Shown here: positions 1-11,338 of the stretch, in pieces | Numbering within the stretch: the first letter of the stretch is position 1 | Layout of the letters: every line of letters begins with the position of its first letter | Assembly: GCA_947685225.1 (NCBI GenBank) | Contig: CANTUV010000015.1 | Location: 9,548,001 to 9,612,000, forward strand | From: Garcia nutans | Taxonomy: Eukaryota > Streptophyta > Magnoliopsida > Malpighiales > Euphorbiaceae | Reading direction: 5' to 3' | Length of the DNA: 64,000 nucleotides | Translations under genes and position numbers: made by a program | The notes under the pieces: generated by a model | What the model saw: only the letters and a program-made list of their open reading frames with translations | Databases searched by the model: none | What the model was told of the DNA's origin: nothing

Positions 1-1478
1 CATAACCAATGTATCAAGTAGCTTAACACAATTTCCAACCAAAATGTGTTAAGCCCAAATGTCATGCAAACATAACCAATGTATTCAAAGTTTGTACTTA
101 CCTCAAATAGCAACCCAAAACAAGCTCAAAACAACATCCAATCCTATCCTTCAAACTTGCCCTTCACTACTTGAATGAAGCAAATAAACATCCCTTAATG
201 CCTAAACCAAATGTGATAATAAATAATCATTTAGTATCATATTTAATGACATTTCCAATATTAAACCATAATTAAACCCCATCCAAGCAAAAATCCAAAA
301 TTTAAGGCTAACCTCACTTTAACTTTGGATTCTCATACTAGTCCATTCATTTTAATATATTAAGTTTATTTATATCATTAGAAACATATTTTAATACATT
401 TGAACTATTTACATAACAAAAACACACTCTTATACACAAAACTCTAAAATGGCATAACCTTCCCCCATTTAAGGTTTTCCATTCCAACACAATCCATTAA
501 TTATTTCAAGCTTATATTAATCACTTTTAACACTAAATAACATGTTTAAACAAATAAAATTAAACAATTAAACAACTTTGGAAAATCACTTTTCCAAAAC
601 CCTAAATCTCCACTTCCATTATCAAACTCCAACCAAACATAGCCAAATCCAATATTTGACTTTAAAATACTTGTTTATGCACCAAAACAACTCATTTAGA
701 ACCAATTTGCACAATTAAAAACCATGATTTCTCAAATTCTAAAAATTCATAACCATAAATTCTCTCTCTTCACCATTCTTTATCCAAACTCCATCATTTC
801 TTCAATCCAACCTTAAAATCATTACTAATCACATAAAATAACATCATACACACCAATTCCAATAATTATAACACACTACTTAAAAATTCAAAATTACACA
901 TAATCCAAATTTCTATGGAATTCAAAGAAAAGAGTTGGAAACTTACCAAATTTGTTGGAAATCACCAAAAATTCACTTAAAACTTGCTAAATCCTTCAAT
1001 TTATGGAGTATGGAAGAATCAAAATCTTGATCCAAGCTGCCATGGTGGCCGACCCTTGATGGAGAAAAAGAAGATGAAAACAAAATTTTATTTTCTCTTT
1101 TCTTTCATCTTTTAATTATAACCATATATATATTAAAATAATTTAACAATTAATTATTTAATTATTTATTTAATAAATTAAAAGTCCAAAAATTCCTCTT
1201 CCATTCAAAAATTATTTATTTTAAAATTATTTTATTAATTTTAAATTTCTAAAATTTATTTACAAAAAAACCATTGGACTTTGACTTTTCTTTTAAAAAG
1301 TGTTGACTTTTATATGTTATGTATATTTTACATATATATCACATATATATTTCACTTTTTCATTTAAAATCCCTTCATTTTTATTTAAAATTATTAATTT
1401 AATTTATCCATTTAAATTATAATTTATTTTATCAAATTTTTGAAAAATTAGAATTTTTCAAAAATTTGGGATATTACA
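1..1478 (-). mobile_element. Partial Ty3/gypsy LTR, reverse orientation, running in from the left
   Basis: AT-rich sequence ending in GGGATATTACA at 1478, the complement of the TGTAATATCC start used by the other gypsy LTRs in the window. It carries the family landmarks in reverse: a CTTACC splice-donor-like site at about 96-102 beside a TTAACACA/TGTGTTAAG inverted repeat, a second at 941-947, and a tggccgacc motif near 1046 where other copies have ggccggc. No ORF. It lies directly against another LTR tail (1479-1674), so it looks inserted there. The other end and its target duplication are outside the window. Confidence 0.6.
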
Positions 1479-1674
1479 CATGTGTATCTTATATACACAT
1501 CAAATTTAACTTATATGTGTATTAAATATATTAAGTATGTAATGTATATATCCAACATATACAATTAATATACAATATGTATATGTTATACATATACTAG
1601 GTATATATATTGGGTATGTACAACTTTTATATCTCCAAATACTTATTTAATTTCTCCAAAATCACGGATGTGAT
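1479..1674 (-). mobile_element. Terminal fragment of a second gypsy LTR (family of 26262-33437), reverse
   Basis: TA-rich sequence matching the ends of the two LTRs at 26262-28434 and 30562-33437: ATATCCAACATAT, then CTAGGTATATAT, then TTTCTCCAAAATCACGGATG. The expected final GATATTACA is degraded to GATGTGATA. Only this terminal piece remains; the reverse LTR at 1-1478 occupies the rest. Identification rests on direct comparison with the later copies. Confidence 0.6.
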
Positions 1675-1799
1675 AATATGAAAGCGATGAATAAAAAGAA
1701 CAAGTATGTGTAATTAGGCTATAGCTTTTATTGGATTTATTTCTATATTTACTATTTTATTCAAACCAATTATTCTTAAAGTTATTTTTTTAGATATAT

Positions 1800-2350
1800 A
1801 TCGTGGACCTGGAAGAGGATTGGATTGATTAGGGTCTAGTAGTTGATCTAGTGAAGGTCGACAATCGAGTAGTACAAGCTAGCCACTTCTACAGCTGCGC
1901 AATGACCCAGATGATGTCCTGCTTGAGGATCCTCATGTTGATGCAGCTACATACGATATGCATAGAGAGGATCCTGCTTCTATTTCTCACCCGACCCTTA
2001 CAGAGGATCATGCTTCTTCTTCTCTCCCGGCCACTACAAATGCCACCATGGTTAATGCTAGTAGTACAAAATCAGCTACAGGTCCTGATGGCAAGATACA
2101 ACATCTAGCTGTTCGGGAGTCTGAATAAGTATTTTAATATTTGCAGTACTTATATTAAATTATAAAAGTTTGATCAAATGATTATTTTTTAATTAAGTAC
2201 TTTTTGTTGATTTAGCAGCTACATGATGGATCAGTTAGATCTTCCACGAGATGCATCCGAAAGATCATGACACAAAAGATGGACCCTGCAGAAGTTTCCT
2301 ATAAGGCCGTCTCTCCGGAGATGAAGAACTTTTGATTCGAGGAGTTTAAG
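1800..2350 (+). pseudogene. En/Spm-type plant transposase remnant, 5' exons
   Basis: A stretch around 1890-2127 translates to an acidic low-complexity N-terminal region (DPDDVLLEDPHVD and on), interrupted by stops. An exon at 2219-2350 follows a TTTAGCAG acceptor and ends AAG before a GTGAAA donor. It translates to a helical segment of the kind seen in plant Ptta/En/Spm transposases (KIMTQKMDPAEVSYKAVS, then a stop, then FEEFK). The gene continues at 15419 beyond the Sirevirus, which sits in this intron just after the donor. It is non-functional because of several in-frame stops. Family assignment is from remembered resemblance to PF03004-type proteins and was not searched. Confidence 0.55.
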
Positions 2351-2384
2351 GTGAAAAATCTAACTAAATTTTAATATTTAATAT

Positions 2385-3791
2385 TGTTAGACAAATGATC
2401 TTAATTTTGATCCTTGACAACTCAAATTGAATGATCCATTTAACTTGTGTTTGGAGAATCTTGTTGCAGGCTAAGGTTACTTCAAATAAAGCTGAACAGA
2501 ACACTTCTAGCGGTCGCACCAAAGATGAATACGACCGCCCCATTCAATTAAAGGATGAAACCTTATCACTGTAGGTTTCGCGGTCAGAAACCCGACCTCA
2601 GTCGCGACCACACTTTAATGAAGAGCGACCGTCCCAAGTTATGGACGACTGCTACTCAAGCAACTTAAATCATTCTAATCACAGTAAGGTTCGCGGTGAC
2701 AAGAACGGTGAATGACACGGCCTCACTTGCTGTTGTAGCGACCGCGCGTTCATATTCGCGACCGCTCTGCCAATACAGGAGAAAATTGCTTAAAGAGACA
2801 GTAGTGTTCGCGTCCTCAGGTGCGTCCAGAAGTTCGACGCGAGTATCTCACTTTGACCGCGAGATGTTACCTAGGGCGACAACGATATTCAAATTTTGGC
2901 GGACATCTCTTCTGCCCTGTCAGAGAATGCCAAGTGACATGACCGTTAAAAACCCACTTCAACATTCAAAAAGGGCGACCGCACCTTGGTGATGAGCGAC
3001 CGTCCCGACAACCACAACATGGGCAAGATTTCAGCTACAGAGCACTCAAATTCGACCGTTGAAGCTTTTTTAAATTCAGCGACCGTGCTTTGTTCAAGGA
3101 CGACCGCGTGTGACAACAGCGCGACCATCCTTATATGAAGGACGACCGCGAAATGCTTCGGACAGTTTAATAAAGAAGGTCTAAAACTGCCAAGACTTAA
3201 TTCTTACTTTCAATAACGGCTAGTAAGACCACATTGGCTATAAATACAGTGCTTCTACAAGAAAAGAAAAAGACAAGAAGTAAGAAAACAGATTTTGATA
3301 GCCAAGCAACAAATTTTCTTTTACTTAAACTTACATTTGAATTGTAATGAATGTTAGGTGTAAGCATTGAAAACACCATTGTATAAGTTTGAGTGTAAGC
3401 TTGGAAAAACACTTGGGTTGTGAGAGTAAGCCTTGTAAAACTCTTGTTTGGGTTGTGAGAGTGAGCCTTAAAAACTCCTTTAAAGGTTCTTGAGTGTAAG
3501 CCTTAGAAAAACACTTGTAAAGTTAGGTGTGAACTTGTGAAAACACCAAAGCTGGAAGTGAGCTTGTAAAAACTTCAAAGATGAGTGGAACCTTAACAAG
3601 TTGTTAAGGAAGTGGATGTAGGATTGAAGTAAAATCTGAACCACTATAAATCTTGTGTTTTCTTTCTTTCTTTCATTACTCAACTAACTCACTATTCCGC
3701 ATTTCTAATTTGTTGAGTTTTTTAATTGTCATTTTTTCTAGAGGAAACCAATTCACCCTCCCCCCCTCTTGGTTGCCATCTTGGGACAACA
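2385..3791 (+). repeat. Sirevirus 5' LTR (1407 bp)
   Basis: It begins TGTTAGACAAATG and ends TTGGGACAACA, immediately before the PBS. The U3 part (about 2510-3150) is studded with GCGACCG/CGGTCGC-like motifs. An AACGGCT box at 3215 precedes a TATAAATA box at 3239. The R/U5 part has a serial repeat of gtgtaagc / gtgagcctt / gaaaacacc words. The copy at 11142-15353 matches it throughout apart from scattered, mainly transition, differences and the nested insertion. Confidence 0.95.
3239..3246 (+). promoter_or_regulatory. Probable TATA box of the Sirevirus 5' LTR
   Basis: TATAAATA lies 24 bp after an AACGGCT box and just downstream of the CG-rich motif array, the expected U3/R position. The 3' LTR has the same TATAAATA at 14804-14811. 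Transcription start was not determined. Confidence 0.6.
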
Positions 3792-3793
3792 AT

Positions 3794-3806
3794 TGGTATC
3801 AGAGCC
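3794..3806 (+). other. Sirevirus primer-binding site (initiator tRNA-Met)
   Basis: TGGTATCAGAGCC begins two bases after the LTR end at 3791. This is the standard plant iMet PBS used by most copia elements to prime minus-strand synthesis. Confidence 0.9.
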
Positions 3807-3844
3807 TAAGATTTCTTAAACTTAATTGTGAAATTTGATCCACT

Positions 3845-5704
3845 ATGGCAACTTCTTCTTCATCAAGCTCTCATGGAAATCTTAACACTATTCTTAGACC
3901 CTACTTTGATGGAACTGATTATTCATACTGGAAACACAAAATGTATTTGTTTCTAGACAGTGAAGGGATTGAACTATGGGATTTCGTGGAAAGTGAGTGG
4001 AAACCTCCCACTTATGAAGCTGACGGTATTCAAGTTCCACTTCCAAAAGCTCAATGGTCAACTAGCAATGTCAAAGATCGATTCAAGAACAATAGAGCCG
4101 CTTCCATCTTGATGAATTCCATTTCAAGAGAAGAAGGTGGAAGAGTTCAACATTTAACTTGTGCACATTGCATTTGGAAAACACTCAAAAATTACCATGA
4201 AGATACGACTCAAGTGAGATTTACCAAGAAACAAATGCATGTCCATGAGTATGAGCTATTCAAGATGAAACCAAATGAAAATGTCACCGACATGACCAAT
4301 CGCTTGCTTGCTATTGTCAATGAACTAAAGAAATATGGCAAGGTATATGATCAAGGTGATGTAAACAGTAAAATCTTGAGAGCCCTAAGAGCTAGAAAGA
4401 ACTTTGAATCAAAAGTATCATCCATAGAAGAAGCTCATGATCTCAGCACATTAAGAACAGATGAGCTAGTTGGTAAACTACTCACATTTGAGCTACACAG
4501 TGAGAAAGAAGAAGATCAAGGTGAAAAAGAAAAGAGAAAACCAATTGCACTCAAAGCAATCAAAGAAGTTGAGAGCTCAAGCAATGAAGGTACTGATGAT
4601 GAAGATGAAATGGCAATGTTCTAGAAAAGAATCAATGGATGGAAAAGGAAGAAAAGATTGAAAGCAAACAAAGGTACACTTCCAAAATTCTCCTTCAAAG
4701 ATAAAGAAAAGAAAAATGAGGTAAAGTGCTATGAATGTGGAAAAACTGGTCACATTAAATCGGATTGCTTCAAATTAAAGAACAAAAAGAAATGGGATAA
4801 AGAAAAGAAAAAGTCTCTCAAAGCCACATGGGATGACTCTTCTTCAAGTGGAGAAGAAGAAGAAGAAGGAATTGCAAATCTGTGTCTCATGGCTATTGAA
4901 GATGACTCCAATGAGGTAAGTACTCAATCCTTTGATCCAGTAGCACATAATGATATAAATGATATAGATGATAGTGATTTCATTGAGCACATGAACTTTA
5001 AAATAGAAAAATATTTTTCTAAAATGATGCTCTATAAAGAGAAAAACTCTAAGTTAGAAAAGGATTTCATATGCTTAAAGAACTCTACCTTAGAATTGAA
5101 AACCTCAAATGAACACTTGATGAATACGATAGGAGAGTTAAATAAAAACTCACATGACTTAGAAAAAGTGATTAAAGAGAATGAAACATTGAAGCATGAG
5201 CTAAAAGAACTAAAAGAATCAATTTCCAGATTTCATAAAGGAAAGGAAGCATTAAACACATTAATTAATAACCAAAGATTACCTTCCTTAAAGTATGGAT
5301 TAGGATTCAATGGCTCAACCAACATTGCACCAAGCAAACCAACATTTGTAAAAGCATCTACAATTGAAATTTCTGATAATCATATCAAAGATGCTTGCCC
5401 CAAGTCTAAAAGTACCAAAAGAACTTCTTATGGTTTGCTAGGAGATAAAGCCAAAAATAATTATGCATTGTTGTTCACTAAACTTGCACAAAAGAAATCA
5501 CATACTTGTAGCTGCATGCACAATACGTTAAATACAAAAAGAAAAATGCAGAAGTATAGAATGCCATGGCAATGCACATATTACATGAAATTCGGACACA
5601 AAAATTTTTATTGTTATATAAGAAAGGCTCATCTCAAGTTAGAAGGCACTTTTACTACTAACAATCAAGGACCCAACTTCATGTGGGTACCTAAAAGAAG
5701 ATGA
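3845..5704 (+). pseudogene. gag: Sirevirus gag, interrupted by one in-frame stop
   Basis: The capsid/nucleocapsid precursor starts at ATG 3845, 39 bases after the PBS. Residues about 15-50 form the copia gag N-terminal domain (RPYFDGTDYSYWKHKM) and about 120-170 the UBN2-type capsid region. An in-frame TAG at 4622-4624 separates this from the rest in the same frame. Then comes a basic linker, a CCHC zinc knuckle at about 4727-4768 (CX2CX4HX4C), an acidic Ser/Glu patch, and a long Lys/Glu/Leu-rich coiled-coil (about 4985-5270) typical of Sireviruses. It ends at TGA 5702 after a WVPK motif, and pol follows in another frame. The internal stop makes a full-length product unlikely without readthrough. 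Confidence 0.88.
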
Positions 5705-8700
5705 TCACTATTGCCTTGCAAGTATGCCTAAAATCTACTATCAACGAAAGCACATGGCTTGTAGATAGTGGATGCTCAAGGCATATGACTAGGAATGCAA
5801 AGCTCTTTACAAGTATTACCTATAAACATGGAGGTAATGTAACTTTTGGAAACAATGCTAAAGGTAAAATTCTTGGTGTTGGCTCCATTGGCTCTATTGG
5901 TAAGGATTTAATTGAAGATGTATGGCTTGTTGATGGTCTGAAACATAACTTGCTGAGTGTTAGTCAACTTTGTGATAAAGCATACTTTGTCAATTTTGAT
6001 TCCAAAGAATGCAAGATACGAATTCAAATGATATTATCATATTTAAGGGTACTAGAACAAACAACACTTATAATATCAACAAACATTCAAATCATACATT
6101 TAAATGTTTAATGTCCACTAATAATGATGCATGGTTATGGCATAGAAGACTAGGACATGCTGGTATGGATCAATTAAAATATATTTGTAATGAAAACTTA
6201 GTTGATGGCATACCTAAGATAAAATATGATAAAGACAGGATTTGTGAACCTTGTCAACATGGTAAGCAACACAAAAGCTCATTTAAATCAAAGAGTGTTA
6301 TAAGCACCTCTAGACCTTTAGAGCTCATTCATTTGGATTTGGTTAGACCAAATAGACTTACAAGCTTAGGAGGCAAATCATATGCATTTGTTCTTATTGA
6401 TGATTACTCTAGATTCACATGGGTTAATTTCTTAGCTCAAAAGAATGAAGCCTTTAATTACTTCAAAATGTTTGCAAAAAGAGTTCAAAATGAAAAAGGA
6501 TATGTGATCACATCTATTAGAAGTGATCATGGCAAAGAATTTGAGAATGAAAATTTTGAAGGTTTTTGCAATGAACTTGGCATTTCACATAATTTTTCTG
6601 CTCCTAGAACTCCACAGCAAAATGGTGTAGTTGAAAGGAAAAATAGAACTTTAATTGAAATGGCTAGGACAATGCTCAATGAATATAATTTACCATCTTA
6701 TTTTTGGGCAGAAGCCGTTAATATAGCTTGTTATATTACAAATCGTGTTTACAAAAGGCATTTAATTAATAAAATTTCTTATGAGCTATGGAATGGAAGA
6801 ATACCCAGAATTGGATATTTTAGAGTATTCGGATGCAAATGCTTCATATTGAATACCAAGGATAATCTTGGAAAATTTTCATCCAAATCAGATGAAGGCA
6901 TATTCCTAGGATATTCATCATATAGCAAAGCATATAGGGTATTTAACATGAAAACTCTAGTTATAGAAGAAACAATGCATGTTGTATTTGATGAATCATC
7001 TAATCGTGATCAAAAGAAAGGTATTACTTTCAATGACCCTGCAGGTACTCTTGAACCTCTTGAATCTATTGATGCTCCAAAGATCAATCAGTATGAACTT
7101 GAAGAAAAGACTCAAGATCTACCTAAGGATTGACAATACAAGAAAGATCATCCTAAGGAACTCATCATTGGAGAAACATCTAAGGGAGTAATTACTAGAT
7201 CTAAAATTAATCATATAGATGTTAATTTTGCTTTTGTTTCTCAAATTGAGCCAAAGACTGTTGAGGAGGCTTTAAATGATGAAAATTGGATAACTGCAAT
7301 GCAAGATAAACTTAATCAATTTGAAAGAAATAATGTTTGGCAACTTACTCCTAGACCTACAGATCACTCTATAATAGGATGCAAATGGGTCTATAGGAAT
7401 AAGCTTGATGAAAATGGTCACATTATTAGAAATAAAGCAAGATTGGTAGCCAAAGGCTATAATCAAGAAGAAGGTATTGACTATGATGAAACTTTTGCCC
7501 CTGTAGCCAGATTAGAAGCTATTAGAATATTACTTGCTTTTGCATGTCACATGAACTTTAAACTCTTTCAAATGGATGTTAAAAGTGCATTTCTAAATGG
7601 ACTTATAAGCGAAGAAGTTTATGTTGAACAACCTCCTGGTTTTGAAAACTACAAATTTCCTGATCATGTTTTCAAACTTACCACAGCTTTATATGGATTA
7701 AAACAAGCACCAAGAGCTTGGTATGATAAACTTAGTGCATATTTACTTGAAAATGGTTTTGCAAAAGGAAAAGTAGACACAACTCTCTTTGTTAAAAAGG
7801 ACAAGCATAACATTTTGATTGTACAAATTTATGTTGATGACATAATATTTGGAGCTACTAATGAAGCCTTGTGCAAAGAATTTGCTACTTGTATGACTAG
7901 GGAATTTGAAATGAGCATGATGGGTGAACTCAAGTTCTTCCTTGGACTGCAATTCAAGCAATGTGAAGATGGGATCTTCATCAACCAATCCAAATATACA
8001 AAAGAACTCATCAAGAAATTTGGAATGGATGGCTGCAAAACTAGCAAAACTCCTATGAGCACATCCTTGAAATTAGGTAAAGATGAAAATGGTAAAGCAG
8101 TAGATGAGAAGAAATATCGAGGTATAATCGGATCACTACTTTACTTAACCGCTTCTAGACCTGATATAATGTATAGTGTATGTCTTTGTGCTAGATTTCA
8201 AACTAGTCCTAAAGAATCACACTTGAATGCCACTAAGAGAATCTTGAAATATTTGAGTGGTACAATGCATTTAGGACTTTGGTATCCTAAAAACACATCA
8301 TTTCATATCATAGGCTTTTCAGATGCAGATTATGCTGGTAGTATCTTAGATAGGAAAAGCACTACAGGAGCATGTCACTTTCTTGGTAATTGTCTAGTTT
8401 CTTGGCATAGTAAGAAACAAGCATCGGTTGCTTTATCCACAACGGAAGCCGAATATGTTGCAGCATGTTTTTGTTGCACACAAGTATTATGGATGAAACA
8501 ACAATTGCTTGACTATGGTAAAGTATTTAACAATATCTCCATTAAATGTGACAACACTAGTGCTATCAATTTGTCTAAGAATCCTATCCAACACTCTAGA
8601 TCCAAACATATAGATATTAGACATCATTTCTTGAGAGAGAATGTACAAAATCAGAATATAATCCTAGAATTTATAGATACACAAAATCAACTTGCTGATA

Positions 8701-8783
8701 TCTTTACAAAACCTTTGAATGAAGATAGACTTAACTTCATTAAACTTAATTTAGGAATGATTGATGGAATCACTTTGAATTAA
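5701..8783 (+). pseudogene. pol: Sirevirus pol (PR-INT-RT-RNase H), two disabling lesions
   Basis: Aspartic protease motif WLVDSGCSRHMT at about 5755-5790; GAG-pre-integrase (WHRRLGHAG) near 6140; integrase core with D (LIHLDLVRPN), D (RSDHGKEF) and E (VVERKNRTLIEMART); copia reverse transcriptase from about 7340 with the YVDD active site at 7830-7841; RNase H near 8320-8470 (FSDADYAG, STTEAEYVAA). The frame changes near 6008, where the protease frame stops at 6111 and the integrase frame starts, and an in-frame TGA at 7131-7133 lies between integrase and RT. All catalytic motifs are otherwise present. pol is shifted by -1 relative to gag, which may be decay rather than programmed. The copia order INT before RT is clear. 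Confidence 0.93.
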
Positions 8784-9363
8784 TTAAAACTTTTGCCTTT
8801 CAATGAAGTTTCTTTGTGCATATATATATATATATATTTTTGCCTAAACAATAGAAAATTCCTCCATCTTTCCTTGACTCTTTCATTTCTAAGTCAGTTG
8901 CGTTCGCTCCAGTGTCCTTAGCGATCGCTATCTTGTCTGCCAGATTCATTCAAACAAATAACTCTGTGCGCGGTCGAGAAAATTTATGCGCGGATGCAAT
9001 AATTTGAACAGTTTCGACCGTTACAGATAGTTTCTTCACTCGCGAGCGTACTGATCATGCTAATGGTCGCTAGACCAAGTTTCGCGATCGCACCCTTCTG
9101 AATCTGCGACCGCACTCTGTACACTCTGCTCAAAATTTTGTAACCGTTGGCTGTGTGACAGGTCGCAACTCTTAACTTTCAACAGTCATAAACGGCTATT
9201 TTCTTAACTTCATCTATTTAAGAGTATGTTACATCAGTTTTTTTTTGATATTTTGCTTATTAAAACATATAAACTTCCCTCTGAATCTCAAAAATCCTCT
9301 CAAAATCATCTGCTTCTCGATCACCCTCTGTTTTCCAGTTTTCTTCTCTTTCTTTCTATTCTG
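8784..9363 (+). promoter_or_regulatory. U3-like CG-motif array and TATA-like box upstream of the third ORF
   Basis: The region begins with a short AT microsatellite (about 8818-8837). From about 8895 to 9170 it holds many words of the same kind as the LTR U3 (gcgcggtcga, tcgcgatcgc, tgcgaccgca, ggtcgcaac). An AACGGCT box at 9191 is followed exactly 24 bp later by TATTTAAG at 9215. The LTR has the same AACGGCT-24 bp-TATAAATA layout at 3215 and 3239. The ATG of the third ORF follows about 150 bp later at 9364. Inferred role: an internal promoter for the third ORF derived from, or convergent with, the LTR promoter. Confidence 0.55.
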
Positions 9364-10771
9364 ATGGCTCCCAAAAGGAAGACAACCTCTAAAATAAAAG
9401 GAAAAGCAAAGAGAGCTCCAAGAATCACAATAAGAGAACCTATAGTTGATCCTCCATCTCCTCCACAATCTAGAAGGGGTGAGAAAATTCACAAACCTCA
9501 CCATCAAACTTCTGAGGAAGATGTTAGGTATGCCATGCTGAAGAGAAAGAAGGTTGAGGGAACCAAATCCCCTTTTGGTGGGATGCTTTCTGCCCTAAAT
9601 ATCAAGGATGAAATTGAAAGACTACTAGATGTCCTTGGATGGAGAAAGTTTGTATTTCCAGAAGAGGTAGGTTATTCCAGTTTAAGCAAGGAGTTCCTTA
9701 TGTCCTTTCAAATAGAGAAGAGTGCCAACTCTGCACTAGGATGGTATGGGGTTAGGTTTAAACTGTTTGATCAATACCAAGCCTTAACCCTAGAAGACTT
9801 TGACAACATTTGGAACTTTCCTACTGATGGTATAACCTCCTACAACGATTAAATCTTTTCCAACCAAACTCTCTCTGAATTCTGGCAAGAAATTTTTGTG
9901 GAAACTTCTTTTGAAAAAGAATCAAAAGCCAGACACATCAAATCCCTCACCCATTGGATGCTCCATAGAATTATCACCTACACCATCCATCAAAGAGCAG
10001 ATGGGAATGAGAAAGTAACCAAAAGAGACCTGATATTTTTATATGCTTTCACCCACAACATCCAAATGAACACAACCAAGTTCTTGATTGACATCCTCTA
10101 TCATCATGCTGTTACAAGAACTGGAACCTTATTCCTATCCTCACAAATTACTCAAATAGCTAGGCACCTGAACCTACTAAATGATTTGAACTTAGCTACT
10201 TTGAGAAACCCTTTCAATCTTGCCTCTAGTGCTATCACTATTGACTACTTAGAGCATGCTGGATGTGTAAGGAAGATTGAAGGATCATATGTGTATTAAT
10301 TTGGCAAGAAAGGAGTTGTGGATAGACAAAAGAAAAGGCCAAGGTACACAATTGAGGAAGAGGGAGACTTTGTGGAAGTTGCTGTGGAATTACCTCCAAA
10401 AGCTGCTTCATCCAAAGCTACTCAAGAAACCACCTCATCCTCTACACAACTCATCCTCAATGCTATCAAATCTCTCTCCAGAAAACTCTCTAGGTTCAAG
10501 AAAAGTGTCTCCAAGAGATTCCATCACTTGAAAGAGAATTGACCTTATATCTCACATGCACCATGACCTCTATGATATGCAAGGCAAACTGGACTTGCCT
10601 CAATGCAATCTTGAAGATTGGGATATAAGTGATCATACCCAAAGTCTTCCTGAAGAAGAAGAGTCCATAAGCACTAGCTCTACCTCTTTTGCTCCTCAAG
10701 ATAAAGGAAAAGCTCCTTTAGTAGAAGAAGAGATAGATGAGATGATGATTCAGAATAGTTCACTTTTTTAG
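9364..10771 (+). pseudogene. Sirevirus third ORF in the env position, broken
   Basis: Reading from ATG 9364 (MAPKRKTTSKIKGKAKR, a strongly basic N-terminus), the same frame continues to 10542 through two in-frame stops at 9850-9852 and 10297-10299. A frame change then leads to an acidic tail ending LEDWDI, EEEESIS and MMIQNSSLF at 10771. The total is about 470 codons. The middle (about 9620-10270) looks globular and alpha-helical (GWRKFVFPEE, YQALTLEDFDNIW, RHIKSLTHWMLHRI). It resembles what I recall as the 'putative plant transposon protein' domain, not searched. No signal peptide or convincing membrane segment is visible, so an envelope role is not supported. The basic start could be a nuclear-localisation or nucleic-acid-binding segment. 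Confidence 0.7.
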
Positions 10772-11141
10772 ATGTTTAGTCTCTATAGTTTGCATTTTCA
10801 TTTTGTGTTATGCTTTAATATGTTTGTTGCTTTACTTAGTTAATATTTCCTTGTACTTTCCTCCATCTTTTAATAAACAAGATGTTTACTATCTTTTTAA
10901 TCAACTTCTTGCTTTCTATTATGCATTTTGCCTATGACAATGAGGGAGAAATAGTAAACAACTTGAAATATGGAATGATTGGAACTTAATGCACCAAGAT
11001 AATCAAATGATAAATCAAATAATTTCAAATGCACCAAGATATACTTAACCATGAATCATGCATATGTTAAGGGGGAGTATTTTAGACTTGTTATTTTTCT
11101 TATCATTCCATTTGAATTGTCAAAGTCAAAATGGGGGAGAT
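10772..11141 (+). other. Sirevirus 3' untranslated region ending in the polypurine tract
   Basis: AT-rich noncoding DNA with an AATAAA at about 10872 that could end a third-ORF transcript. It contains a repeated phrase 'aatgcaccaagat' near 10990 and 11030, and a separate GGGGGAG run near 11070. The polypurine tract AAAATGGGGGAGAT (about 11128-11141) abuts the 3' LTR start and primes plus-strand synthesis. Confidence 0.75.
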
Positions 11142-11338
11142 TGTTAGACAAATGATCTCAATTTTGATCATTGACAACTCAAATTGAATGATCAATTTAA
11201 CTTGTGTTTGGAGAATCTTGTTGCAGGCTAAGGTTACTTCAAATAAAGCTGAACAGAACACTTCTAGCGGTTGCACCAAAGATGAATACGACCGCCCCAT
11301 TCAATTAAAGGATGAAACCTTATCACAGTAGGTTTCAC

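Noticed and set aside
2696..2992. 98-codon frame in the Sirevirus 5' LTR and its 124-codon counterpart at 14183-14557
   Set aside because: It is in the U3 motif array; the CG motif GCGACCG yields Arg/Pro-rich open frames by chance, and the sequence upstream does not support a gene.
9226..9363. Upstream start for the Sirevirus third ORF at 9226
   Set aside because: The hydrophobic stretch before MAPKRK might look like a signal peptide, but it begins only about 10 bp after the TATA-like box and reads as leader DNA; ATG 9364 has the better context and gives the basic N-terminus.
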